NCBI GenBank assembly: GCA_021790055.1
Contig: JAJYIL010000063.1
Span: forward strand, 1-10,501
Reading direction: 5' to 3'
Length of the DNA: 10,501 nucleotides
Source: Bacteroidota bacterium
GTDB taxonomy: Bacteria > Bacteroidota > Ignavibacteria > Ignavibacteriales > Ignavibacteriaceae
In this document: positions 1 through 7,133 of the stretch, one piece after another
How the letters are laid out: every line of letters begins with the position of its first letter
Position numbering within the stretch: the first letter of the stretch is position 1
The notes under the pieces: model-generated
Told to the model about the DNA's origin: nothing
Database searches by the model: none
What the model saw: the letters and a program-made list of their open reading frames with translations, nothing else
Made by a program: the position numbers and the translations under genes

Positions 1-18
1 AATTATCAAGGCAAATAA

Positions 19-2739
19 ATGCAAAGCGATCCGAGAATTTGGCTTTCCTATGTCTCATATCCTGCAACTACGGCAGCATATATTGAAAGAGCCCTTAGAA
101 AAAAACATAATGTAATTACTATAGGACCTAAACTTCCCGGTGAGTTGGTCAAGCAATGGCAGCTTGAAAATTTAAAGGCTCCTATAAAAGATCAAGATAT
201 ACCGACAAACTTTGGATCCCTAGATTTTGATCAAATATTTAAAACTGCTACAAATGTTGCCTTGCCAGATTTATTTTTATGGATTGAATCAGTACCAGGA
301 TTTCTTCCCATAAATATAAAAGGTCACGGTTTCCCAACGTCTTGTTATCTTATTGACTCACATCTGAATTTGAAAAATCATCTGGAATGGGCAAAAAACT
401 TTGATTATACTTTTATTACGCAAAGAGAGTATCTTCCTGAATTCAAAAAAGCCGGAATAGATAAAATATTTTGGCTTCCCTTAGCTGCAGATATAGAGAT
501 ACATTCAAAAAAGAGTGTTAATAAGATATATGATGTGGGCTTTGTAGGTTCTATTAATTCAATGCATAAAAGAAGAGCAGAGCTATTAAATAAGATAAAT
601 TCTGTTGCTCAAGTAAGCTATAAAAGATGCTTTTTGGATGAAATGTCCGAGTATTTTTCTGCATCTAAAATTGTTTTTAATAATGCCATACGCAATGATC
701 TTAACATGCGCCTTTTTGAAGTAATGTCAATAGGATCTTTCTTGCTTACCAATATTACCAGAAACAGCGGGCAGGAAGAAATGTTTAAGGACGGCGAGGA
801 TCTCGGTTTGTATACTGACGACAACATTACCGCCGAAGTGAAATATTATTTAGCTCATGAATCTGAAAGGGAAAGGATCGCAAGTCACGGCAGGCAGATA
901 ATACACAATGCGCATACTTATTCTCATAGAGTAGAAGAGATATTAGAAGTAAGCTTTGGAAGAAAAGCTGAAACCCCCAAAGCAGAAGAATGGAGAAGCA
1001 GATCATTACAAAAAGTCTCTATCCCGGTAGCGGCAGACTTAAAATCAAAAGTAAACCATAGCAATAAAAGAGGCTTTGTAATACCGGTACTTGATATGTC
1101 GCCTGCAAGCCCATACAACATTATAAGGCTTCTGGATGAATTGAAAGAGATAGAGGGAGACGTAATAGTCATTTTTAATTCACTTGAGATGGCGGAAAAA
1201 TTAAAAGACCATCCGAGGATTGATTATTATGCGGCTATGAAGAAAAATGTAGGCGTTTCAAGAGCATGGAACATTGGATTAAATATAGCTCAAACGCCGG
1301 TTACCTTTATTATGAACGCCGATCTTCATATAAGTAAAGAAACGATTGAAAATATAGAAAGATATTTGCTCAATCTTCCTGAAGCAGCAATAGTTGGACC
1401 TCAAGGTTCGTTCTATAATTTCGAAGCCGCAAAAGATATTTTATATTTTAATAAAGGTACGTTTAAGAATCCTATTGCTGTTGATGCTGTTTCCGGATTT
1501 TTATTCGCAGTTAAGACAGAGCTTTTTAACAGCGGTGTAATTAAGTTCGATAACCAGTATACGCCTTGTTATTTTGAAGAATGGGATCTTGGACTTCAGA
1601 TCAAACAGCAGAATTTGAAATCATATATTGTCCCGGTGAATGGTTATGAGCATGAGTGGAGCGGCTCGATAAGAGCCTTACGAACCATAAAATATTTAAA
1701 AAGGGAAGAAACCGCCGGCGAAATTCTTGATCGAAATAGAAAGTTATTCTGGGATAAATGGAAGGGAATTGCATTGCTCGAGGGAGACAACTCAAAGCTA
1801 TTGGAAAGTAATTTAAAAGATATTTTGTCTGAACAGGCAGATGAGCTGATAAGTAAAAATCAAACGGACGATGCGGAAAAAGTTTTAAGAGATTTGCTGA
1901 AGCAATATCCAAATGACAAAGCATCCCTTGAAAAATTAGGATTGCTTTTATATAAATCAAAGAAGCTGGATAAAGCCCTGGAAGCTTTTGAAGAACTGCA
2001 GAAGCTGGAACCCGGTTATCAGGTCCACACAGGCGACGGAAGAGAAAAAAAGGAGAATAATCCTGAAAAGCAATCCGGTCTGATGAAAATTAAAAAGGAT
2101 GAATACTATAACAACACCAGACCTGATGTTCAGCAACTAATTAATAGTTCTTCAAGAGTTTTGCTTGATGTCGGATGCGGAACAGGCAACCTGGCATTTG
2201 AGCTGAAGAATAAATTAAATGCCGAAGCCTGGGGAATTGAATATAACGACGAAGCGGCGGCGGCAGCCGAGGAAAAGCTTGACAAAGTAATACCTGGTAA
2301 AATTGAGGATACTTTAAACGAATTACCGGATAATTATTTCGACACGATAATCTTTGCCGACGTGCTGGAACATCTTATAGATCCTTACAGCGTTCTTGAA
2401 AAAATTAAAGGCAAACTTTCTCCTGGGGGCGAAGTTGTCGCAAGTATTCCTAACGTTAGGCACTGGTCGGTTGTAAAGCAGCTTTTAGAAGGAAGATGGG
2501 ATTACCAGGAATGGGGAATAATGGACAGCACGCACCTTAGATTTTTTACAAGGCAGTCGATACAAAGCATGTTTAACAAAGCAGGCTATAAAATAGCCGG
2601 CTTATATTGTGTGGTTGGTAAAATGGAAGGCTTGACTTCAAATTTGATTTCAACCATGAAGGAAGCAAACATAAACGTCGATACGCTGGAGGAAGAATCG
2701 GCGCACTTTCAATATTTAGTGAAAGCTGTTAAGAAGTGA
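19..2739 (+). CDS. Fusion protein: CgeB-type glycosyltransferase, GT2 glycosyltransferase, TPR linker, SAM methyltransferase
   Basis: Four modules are visible in this 906-residue protein. Residues 1 to about 320 resemble the CgeB / Glyco_trans_1_2 family, with the diagnostic NMRLFEVMSIGSFLLT block at 229-244 (Glu234 is the likely nucleotide-sugar contact). Residues about 350-590 form a GT2-like GT-A domain, with a DLH metal-binding motif (Asp435-His437) and EEWD at 520-523. Residues about 605-667 are helical and TPR-like. Residues about 690-906 are a class I methyltransferase, with motif I DVGCGTG at 717-723, acidic Glu741, and ADVLEHL at 780-786. The start follows an in-frame TAA at 16-18, with AAGG at 8-11 as a weak ribosome site. 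It overlaps the next gene by 4 nt. Lying upstream of flagellin, it probably builds and methylates a glycan, perhaps on flagellin; cell-surface polysaccharide synthesis is the alternative. The domain calls are firm; substrate is unknown. Confidence 0.9.
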   Translation: MQSDPRIWLSYVSYPATTAAYIERALRKKHNVITIGPKLPGELVKQWQLENLKAPIKDQDIPTNFGSLDFDQIFKTATNVALPDLFLWIESVPGFLPINIKGHGFPTSCYLIDSHLNLKNHLEWAKNFDYTFITQREYLPEFKKAGIDKIFWLPLAADIEIHSKKSVNKIYDVGFVGSINSMHKRRAELLNKINSVAQVSYKRCFLDEMSEYFSASKIVFNNAIRNDLNMRLFEVMSIGSFLLTNITRNSGQEEMFKDGEDLGLYTDDNITAEVKYYLAHESERERIASHGRQIIHNAHTYSHRVEEILEVSFGRKAETPKAEEWRSRSLQKVSIPVAADLKSKVNHSNKRGFVIPVLDMSPASPYNIIRLLDELKEIEGDVIVIFNSLEMAEKLKDHPRIDYYAAMKKNVGVSRAWNIGLNIAQTPVTFIMNADLHISKETIENIERYLLNLPEAAIVGPQGSFYNFEAAKDILYFNKGTFKNPIAVDAVSGFLFAVKTELFNSGVIKFDNQYTPCYFEEWDLGLQIKQQNLKSYIVPVNGYEHEWSGSIRALRTIKYLKREETAGEILDRNRKLFWDKWKGIALLEGDNSKLLESNLKDILSEQADELISKNQTDDAEKVLRDLLKQYPNDKASLEKLGLLLYKSKKLDKALEAFEELQKLEPGYQVHTGDGREKKENNPEKQSGLMKIKKDEYYNNTRPDVQQLINSSSRVLLDVGCGTGNLAFELKNKLNAEAWGIEYNDEAAAAAEEKLDKVIPGKIEDTLNELPDNYFDTIIFADVLEHLIDPYSVLEKIKGKLSPGGEVVASIPNVRHWSVVKQLLEGRWDYQEWGIMDSTHLRFFTRQSIQSMFNKAGYKIAGLYCVVGKMEGLTSNLISTMKEANINVDTLEEESAHFQYLVKAVKK

Positions 2740-3083
2740 GCTACAAGATATTTAATATAAAATTCAATTTCGATTGTAATGCCGATATTAATCTATTATC
2801 CGGAAAAATTATTAGCGGCAAATGCAGCATCGATGAAATAAAAGAGTTTGCACTTTGCCTTGCAAGAGAAGGGAAATATTATGAGGCGATAAAATTATTT
2901 TTAAAACTGACAGACTCTGGCGCTGCAAACGAGGGATATTATTTGCTTCAAGCCGGGTATTGTTATTTTATTAAAGAAGAATACGCCAAGTGCATTCCGC
3001 TGATCTTAATGTATCTAAGTAAAGACGGTAATGATTTTCAGGCTCATCTTGTCCTTGGTGCGGCTTATTATTATATAGACTAA
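2736..3083 (+). CDS. Small TPR-like protein, probably truncated by a frameshift
   Basis: A 115-residue product starts at GTG 2736, inside a GTGA overlap with the stop of the glycosyltransferase gene, so translation is probably coupled. No ATG start is available near the N-terminus. From residue about 35 the sequence has TPR-like helix pairs, with characteristic Ala/Gly/Tyr spacing (ALCLAREGKYYEAIKLFLKL, then a YYLLQAGYCYFIKEEYAKCI helix pair, then HLVLGAAYYY). The reading frame stops at 3081-3083 in the middle of what looks like another TPR helix, and a protein-like tail continues in another frame to 3190. No catalytic motif is present. Its link to the glycosyltransferase, which also has a TPR-like segment, suggests an accessory or scaffold role, but that is inference. 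Confidence 0.6.
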   Translation: MSYKIFNIKFNFDCNADINLLSGKIISGKCSIDEIKEFALCLAREGKYYEAIKLFLKLTDSGAANEGYYLLQAGYCYFIKEEYAKCIPLILMYLSKDGNDFQAHLVLGAAYYYID

Positions 3084-3190
3084 CTAAAGATTTTGAAAGA
3101 TCATTATTAGAATTTCAAGTTGAAAAATACAACCGCAGCGGAAATCGGCATCTTAGTGAACAATGTAACGAGTTTATGAATAGTCTGTAA
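3080..3190 (+). pseudogene. Out-of-frame C-terminal tail of the TPR gene
   Basis: Directly after the early stop, the frame beginning at 3080 reads LTKDFERSLLEFQVEKY and runs on to MNSL with a TAA at 3188-3190. It is amphipathic and rich in charged residues, and it continues the TPR helix naturally. Removing one TA pair from the TATTATTATATA run at 3066-3077 would join the two parts as GAAYYYRLTKDFE, giving a protein of 150 residues. This is either a real frameshift mutation, a slippage-prone site, or a sequencing or assembly error. No database comparison was possible. Confidence 0.45.
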
Positions 3191-3254
3191 GCCGGACTAA
3201 ACCAATCAGTTTTGCTTAATATTTGGATTTAAGGGGGTAGCTATGCCTAAAGGC

Positions 3255-3281
3255 TAAACTATTAAAAAACCCTGCCGATAA
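3255..3281 (+). promoter_or_regulatory. Sigma-28 (FliA) promoter of flagellin
   Basis: TAAA (3255-3258), a 15-nt spacer and GCCGATAA (3274-3281) match the FliA consensus TAAA-N15-GCCGATAA exactly in both elements and in spacing. Transcription should start about 7-8 nt downstream, near 3288-3290, giving a leader of roughly 85 nt before the flagellin ATG at 3375. The presence of flgM in the same locus fits a class III promoter under FliA/FlgM control. Confidence 0.9.
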
Positions 3282-3288
3282 TATGCTT

Positions 3289-3305
3289 GAGAACAGAAAG
3301 TTCTC
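3289..3305 (+). promoter_or_regulatory. Hairpin at the predicted 5' end of flagellin mRNA
   Basis: GAGAAC (3289-3294) pairs perfectly with GTTCTC (3300-3305) around a 5-nt AGAAA loop. The stem begins at the transcription start predicted from the sigma-28 promoter, so the mRNA would begin in a base-paired structure. Such 5'-terminal hairpins are known to protect abundant mRNAs from 5'-end-dependent decay. The pairing is seen directly; the stabilising role is inferred. Confidence 0.55.
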
Positions 3306-3322
3306 AGCTAAATAACAAAAAG

Positions 3323-3340
3323 CCGAACAAGGATGTTCGG
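3323..3340 (+). promoter_or_regulatory. Leader hairpin with AGGA loop, candidate CsrA/RsmA site
   Basis: CCGAACA (3323-3329) pairs with TGTTCGG (3334-3340), closing an AGGA tetraloop (3330-3333). The segment GAACAAGGATGT (3325-3336) matches the CsrA SELEX consensus RUACARGGAUGU at 11 of 12 positions, with GGA in the loop and ACA pairing with UGU as in the high-affinity ligands. It lies in the flagellin leader about 35 nt before the start codon. No T-run follows, so it is not a terminator. CsrA itself is not encoded in this window. Confidence 0.6.
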
Positions 3341-3359
3341 AAAAATAATAAAACCAAAC

Positions 3360-3369
3360 ACATGGAGGT
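3360..3369 (+). promoter_or_regulatory. Flagellin Shine-Dalgarno, overlapping a second CsrA-like site
   Basis: GGAGG at 3364-3368 sits 6 nt before ATG 3375 and is the strongest ribosome site in the window, so it fixes the flagellin start there rather than at ATG 3333. The surrounding ACATGGAGGT matches 8 of the 10 positions of the ACARGGAUGU core of the CsrA consensus. A protein bound here would block ribosome access. Confidence 0.6.
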
Positions 3370-3374
3370 TTACT

Positions 3375-4271
3375 ATGAGTCTCTTCTCAATTAACACTAA
3401 TCTTGGTGCATTAAGTGCGTATAATGCATTGTCAACAATTACTCAGAACACGCAGAATGCTCAGTTGCAGCTTGCTACGGGTAAGAGGATTAATTCTGTT
3501 GCTGATGATACTTCGGGTTATAACGTAGGTACATCACTTAATCAGAAAGTACAACTTATGCAGGCTGCTCAACAGAACGTAGGTTCTGCTCAAGATATGC
3601 TTGCAACGGCTGAATCTGCACTTACTAATGTTAATGATCTTATTACGCAAATTAAAGCCAAAGTTGCAAATGCTACCAATCCAGCTACTGATAATATTAG
3701 TACTGCAAACGATATAAAGGCATTAGCAAATGAAATAGCCAACATTTTTGCTACTACCAAATATAATAATACAACATTATTATCATCTGTAGCAAACAGT
3801 GGCTCTTTCTCATTTCAAACCGGTGCCGATTATACAGATAAATTGAGTATTAATTATGCAGTAACAGGATCATTAAGCGGATCCGCATCTGCAACAATTG
3901 GTGGTGTAGGAGTAAGTAATGTAAGTACTGACATTCAAGGTGCATTAAATCAATTAGCATCTGTAGATGGAAGCAGCACTGCTACTACTAATTCAATTGC
4001 CAGTCTTGCTCCTTACCTTAATACTCTTCAAAATGATGTAACGTCAGCATTAGACAGCATTGGTAACTTTGATCAGCGATTAACTGTTAAGAATGAATTC
4101 TTGACGACTGCAATTTCAAACTCTCAGGCTTCTGTATCAAGATTGTTTGATGCAAATGTCGCGCTGGAACAAATGAATTCGACTAAGGGACAAATTCAGG
4201 AACAAGTAGCAACTTCAATGTTAGCTCAAATGAACACTGCTCCGCAGGGTTTACTCCGTCTTTTCCAATAA
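3375..4271 (+). CDS. fliC: Flagellin, filament subunit
   Basis: The 298-residue product has both conserved flagellin ends. The N-terminal D0/D1 region (about 1-138) opens MSLFSINTNLGALSAYNAL and carries ATGKRINSVADD at 34-45. The C-terminal D1/D0 region (about 208-298) contains SRLFDANVALEQ at 255-266 and ends SMLAQMNTAPQGLLRLFQ. The middle (about 139-207) is short and roughly 30 percent Ser/Thr, with no Cys, so it is a compact flagellin with many possible O-glycosylation sites. The start at 3375 is chosen for the GGAGG ribosome site and for the flagellin N-terminus; an in-frame ATG at 3333 would add 14 non-flagellin residues and lies in a hairpin. Expression comes from the sigma-28 promoter and stops at the terminator just downstream. 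The segment aligned with the TLR5-recognised helix of enteric flagellins (LITQIKAKVAN, 89-99) differs from LQRVRELAVQ. Confidence 0.97.
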   Translation: MSLFSINTNLGALSAYNALSTITQNTQNAQLQLATGKRINSVADDTSGYNVGTSLNQKVQLMQAAQQNVGSAQDMLATAESALTNVNDLITQIKAKVANATNPATDNISTANDIKALANEIANIFATTKYNNTTLLSSVANSGSFSFQTGADYTDKLSINYAVTGSLSGSASATIGGVGVSNVSTDIQGALNQLASVDGSSTATTNSIASLAPYLNTLQNDVTSALDSIGNFDQRLTVKNEFLTTAISNSQASVSRLFDANVALEQMNSTKGQIQEQVATSMLAQMNTAPQGLLRLFQ

Positions 4272-4290
4272 TTGAATAATCCGAATTCTT

Positions 4291-4323
4291 CCCTCTTCTA
4301 CTAAGGTAGAAGAGGGATTTTTT
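4291..4323 (+). terminator. Intrinsic terminator after flagellin
   Basis: CCCTCTTCTAC (4291-4301) pairs perfectly with GTAGAAGAGGG (4306-4316) around a TAAG loop, followed by A and six T residues (4318-4323). This 11-bp stem with a U-tract should end the flagellin transcript and separate it from the fliS group, whose own promoter was not identified. Confidence 0.93.
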
Positions 4324-4351
4324 ATAACGATTATGGTCTAAGGAATAATGT

Positions 4352-4690
4352 ATGTACAACACGGCAACTTTGACAAAGCGTAATTCGAAACCGTTAAATA
4401 ATTATATGGTTAAAGAAATTATTGAGGCAACTCCGCAGCAATTACTAATAAAAATCTATGATTTTGCTATTCTTAATTGCCAGAGAAGAAATCTTGCAAA
4501 GACCAACCAGGCAATACAAGAATTAATAAATTCGTTACGATGGGAAGGTGAAGATGTAAGGCAAATATCAACGGGTTTATTAAGGCTTTACCAGTTTTGC
4601 CAAAACGAAATGAGGAAAAAAAACTATGATATAGTTTATAGAATTTTGAGCGAGTTAAGAGAGTCATGGATAAAAGCTTTTAATATGTGA
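4352..4690 (+). CDS. fliS: FliS, flagellin export chaperone
   Basis: The 112-residue, all-helical product carries the FliS pattern: an N-terminal Tyr segment (NNYMVKEIIEATPQQLLIKIYD, about residues 16-37), followed by helices with the family's LxxLY and ending near RESWIKAF. FliS binds the C-terminal D0 helix of newly made flagellin in the cytoplasm, preventing early polymerisation and delivering it to the export gate. The family is usually 120-135 residues, so this is a short member. AAGGA (4340-4344) lies 7 nt before the ATG. It sits between flagellin and fliD as in many bacteria, and its stop codon is 9 nt from the fliD start. Some fliS transcription may be readthrough from flagellin. Confidence 0.88.
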   Translation: MYNTATLTKRNSKPLNNYMVKEIIEATPQQLLIKIYDFAILNCQRRNLAKTNQAIQELINSLRWEGEDVRQISTGLLRLYQFCQNEMRKKNYDIVYRILSELRESWIKAFNM

Positions 4691-4699
4691 GGTTAAAAA

Positions 4700-6496
4700 A
4701 TGTCAGGTACTATTTTAACAACTTCAGGAATTAATTCATTAGTAAGTGCATATCAGGAAGAACAAAGCAATGCATTAATAACACCATTACAAAATCTTGA
4801 AAGCGAATATCAGAATTTATCATCTGCATACTCTACAGCAGTCGGGAAATTAAATACATTTATAACTGGGCTTACAGGATTTACAGCAACTGATAACAGT
4901 TCCGTTTTTGCAGCGATTACGGCTCAATCTTCAAACACAAATTTTGTAACTGCTACTGCAGATAATACTGCGTCAATAGGCAACTATGCAATACGTGTAG
5001 AGCAGCTTGCGCAAAACGATATTGCAGAATCTCAAAGCTTAACTTCGAGTACTGCAAATGCCACTACAGGTACCCAAACATTTCAGATTGTTACAGGGAG
5101 TCCAACAGGCAACTTGACTAGCAATGTAAGCGTTACCCTCGGAACCGGTGAAACAAACCAGACAGTAATGCAAAAAATAGCAGCCGCTATAAATTCCAAC
5201 CAGGCAGTAGTAACCTCAAGCTCACTTTCGCCTTCAAGTCTTTATGCCGGCGCAGCCGGTACATTATCATTTAACATAGGCGGTACGGTAACTACAATCA
5301 GTGATAATGCTGGCGGCAGCAACAGCGAAACGTACGACCAGCTTATGAATGAATTGGTTACGAACATAAACGCCAATGTTTCCGGCGTTACTGCGCAGAA
5401 AATAACCGATCCAAATAATCCTTCTAATGAGATGCTTCAGATAACGGTTAACGATCCGACAAAGAGCATTTCAATCTCGGATTCCAGCGGTACAATTGCT
5501 GCAGACATGGGAATTACAACTACGAATTTAATCGGCGCTTCCGGAGTGGTGACAGCTTCATCCTTTTCTCCATCTACAGGTTTAAGCCAGCTTTCGATTA
5601 GTTCTAAAAATACCGGACTAGATAATATAATAAAAAATATTAGCGATACCGGAACCGGAACTGCGTTGAGTTCTATAAATTTCAATCTTAGTACAACAAG
5701 AACTGCTTACGATCAATCTACAAATACTGCCGGGTATGTTTATGCAGATACTACTCTTGCAGGAAATCAGCTCAATGCCAAGTTAAATTTCAACGGAGTT
5801 GAGGTACAAAGAGACACAAATAAAATTAGCGATTTGGCAACAGGGGTAACTTTTAATCTAAATTCGGTTATGCAAACCACCGATCCAATAGCAACTGTAA
5901 GTGTGAACAGCGATGTTAATTCAATTACAAACCAGATAAATACTTTTATTACTAATTTTAATGCTGCGTACACATATCTTAAAAGCAGTTCTGCAGTGTC
6001 TACTACATCTGGATGGGGTGTTTTAGCGGGAGATATAAATGCTCAATCTATTTTAAATGTAATGACGCAGGATTCTGTATCTCCGGTTTCAGGATTATCA
6101 TCGAATGTTTTAAATTCTTTATCGTCAATAGGTATTTCCTTTGACCCGACAAACGGGTTAAGCGTTTCAAACAGTTCATTGTTAACACAAAGCCTTACGA
6201 ACAACCTATCTCAGGTAAAGGATATATTTGCTTCTACTAATGGGATAGCAAATACTTTGTATAATTCTCTAAATCCTTTTGTAGGCTCGGCAGGATTACT
6301 AACTATACAGCAATCTTCTTTTGATAATAATGTTCAAAATTACAGTAACATGATTTCCACTCGGCAGGCTCAAATAAATACTCAAGCAGATAATCTCCGG
6401 ACCCAGTATGAAAAGCTTCAGGCACAGCTCATTACTTTGACAAATACTTATCAATTGTACTTTGGTACTGCTCCAACAGACTATTTCAACTCATAA
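4700..6496 (+). CDS. fliD: FliD, filament cap protein (HAP2)
   Basis: The 598-residue secreted protein has the FliD architecture. The N-terminal domain (about 1-105) starts SGTILTTSGINSLVSAYQEEQ and includes the conserved FVTATADNTASIGNYAIRVEQLA stretch. A flagellar hook IN-type repeat is visible near 187-233. The C-terminal domain (about 355-585) has NGVEVQRDTNKISDLATGV from residue 365, followed by a C-terminal helix rich in Gln and Asn (about 550-590) ending TNTYQLYFG. FliD forms the cap at the filament tip and guides flagellin insertion. It has no cleaved signal peptide, as expected for type III export. GAGG (4689-4692) overlaps the fliS stop and is 7 nt before the ATG. Confidence 0.95.
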   Translation: MSGTILTTSGINSLVSAYQEEQSNALITPLQNLESEYQNLSSAYSTAVGKLNTFITGLTGFTATDNSSVFAAITAQSSNTNFVTATADNTASIGNYAIRVEQLAQNDIAESQSLTSSTANATTGTQTFQIVTGSPTGNLTSNVSVTLGTGETNQTVMQKIAAAINSNQAVVTSSSLSPSSLYAGAAGTLSFNIGGTVTTISDNAGGSNSETYDQLMNELVTNINANVSGVTAQKITDPNNPSNEMLQITVNDPTKSISISDSSGTIAADMGITTTNLIGASGVVTASSFSPSTGLSQLSISSKNTGLDNIIKNISDTGTGTALSSINFNLSTTRTAYDQSTNTAGYVYADTTLAGNQLNAKLNFNGVEVQRDTNKISDLATGVTFNLNSVMQTTDPIATVSVNSDVNSITNQINTFITNFNAAYTYLKSSSAVSTTSGWGVLAGDINAQSILNVMTQDSVSPVSGLSSNVLNSLSSIGISFDPTNGLSVSNSSLLTQSLTNNLSQVKDIFASTNGIANTLYNSLNPFVGSAGLLTIQQSSFDNNVQNYSNMISTRQAQINTQADNLRTQYEKLQAQLITLTNTYQLYFGTAPTDYFNS

Positions 6497-6501
6497 ATGA
6501 C

Positions 6502-6825
6502 ATGAAAGATAAAGTAGGAAAAATCAAATATTTGCTGACTGAAGTTCTGAAAAATCTCAATCAAATAACGAGCAGCAATTTTGAGGAGGTTTTTCCAAAA
6601 ATAAAAAGCTTGCTGGATGAATCACAAAAGCATAAAAAGTTCCTTCTTTCTAATTATTCCAAGAATGAATTGAAAATATTTGAGCCGGATTTAACTAAGT
6701 TAGCTAAACAAATTAAAGAAAGTTTCGATAATATAGCTAAGGCAAAAAAGCTTGAGATGGCTAAGCTTGCCGAAGAGATACAATATATTCAAAATAAGAA
6801 GAAATTAATTTATTACAACAGGTAG
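6502..6825 (+). CDS. Small helical protein, candidate FliT/FlgN-type export chaperone
   Basis: The 107-residue product is predicted fully helical, Lys/Glu-rich and without membrane segments. Its C-terminus (MAKLAEEIQYIQNKKKLIYYNR) resembles the end of FliT and FlgN chaperones, where a short helix of the form xLxxLxxxKKxLxxY is typical. It lies 5 nt after fliD, the usual place for fliT. FliT holds FliD in the cytoplasm before export. There is no clear Shine-Dalgarno, so it probably depends on coupling to fliD translation. Sequence similarity to FliT is weak by eye, and position carries much of the call; FlgN for the hook-junction proteins is the main alternative. Confidence 0.6.
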   Translation: MKDKVGKIKYLLTEVLKNLNQITSSNFEEVFPKIKSLLDESQKHKKFLLSNYSKNELKIFEPDLTKLAKQIKESFDNIAKAKKLEMAKLAEEIQYIQNKKKLIYYNR

Positions 6826-6829
6826 ATAA

Positions 6830-7099
6830 ATGGATATAAAATCCATAAATAATAGTAACAGTATTTATTTTCAAAAGGATTTACCTCAAAAAGGTAAAGA
6901 TCAAAGCGGAAATACGAACTTGAAAGTCCAGGATAAATTAGAACTTTCTCAGGAAGCAAAGAATATTCAGAATACCGACAATCAGGTTCCGCGTTCAGAA
7001 GAAATATCTCGGAGGATCAATAATAAGTTTTACGATTCTAACGAGGTAGTTAGTCAAATTGCCGATAAAATATTAAGTGAAATAAACAAAACTAAGTAG
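6830..7099 (+). CDS. flgM: FlgM-like anti-sigma-28 factor
   Basis: The 89-residue product has a low-complexity N-terminus (about 1-33) and then the FlgM pattern: DKLELSQEAKNIQ at 35-47 and a C-terminal helix pair at 55-85 (RSEEISRRI, then the family's G/N-x-YxS/D turn as NKFYDSNEVV, then QIADKIL). FlgM binds and inhibits FliA until the hook is complete, then is exported. A disordered N-terminus and a C-terminal sigma-binding region are normal for the family, as is a length of about 90-100. CAGG (6819-6822) just before the preceding stop is a plausible ribosome site. It is the last gene of the fliS cluster, which places the inhibitor in the same locus as its target promoter at 3255-3281. Confidence 0.82.
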   Translation: MDIKSINNSNSIYFQKDLPQKGKDQSGNTNLKVQDKLELSQEAKNIQNTDNQVPRSEEISRRINNKFYDSNEVVSQIADKILSEINKTK

Positions 7100-7133
7100 C
7101 TTCTAAAAAACTTTAGCCAAATCAATCATACCG

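Noticed and set aside
1..18. Possible tail of an upstream gene ending at TAA 16-18
   Set aside because: Only five codons are visible, so it cannot be told from chance; the stop is useful only because it closes the frame before ATG 19.
1601..1960. A 119-codon open frame on the - strand inside the glycosyltransferase gene
   Set aside because: It lies fully within a gene with clear domain motifs and shows no recognisable domain or ribosome site, so it is a shadow frame.
3188..3254. Resemblance to a cyclic-di-GMP-I (GEMM) riboswitch: AAGCCGGACTAAACC and GGGGTAGC
   Set aside because: The pieces do not form the paired core of the family, and they lie upstream of the sigma-28 promoter, so they would not be part of the flagellin mRNA made from it.
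3323..3340. The leader hairpin read as an intrinsic terminator
   Set aside because: It is followed by A residues rather than T residues on the + strand, and a gene begins just downstream.
3333..3374. Flagellin start at ATG 3333, which would add 14 residues
   Set aside because: The added residues are not flagellin-like, the ATG is inside a hairpin, and a strong GGAGG sits correctly before ATG 3375.
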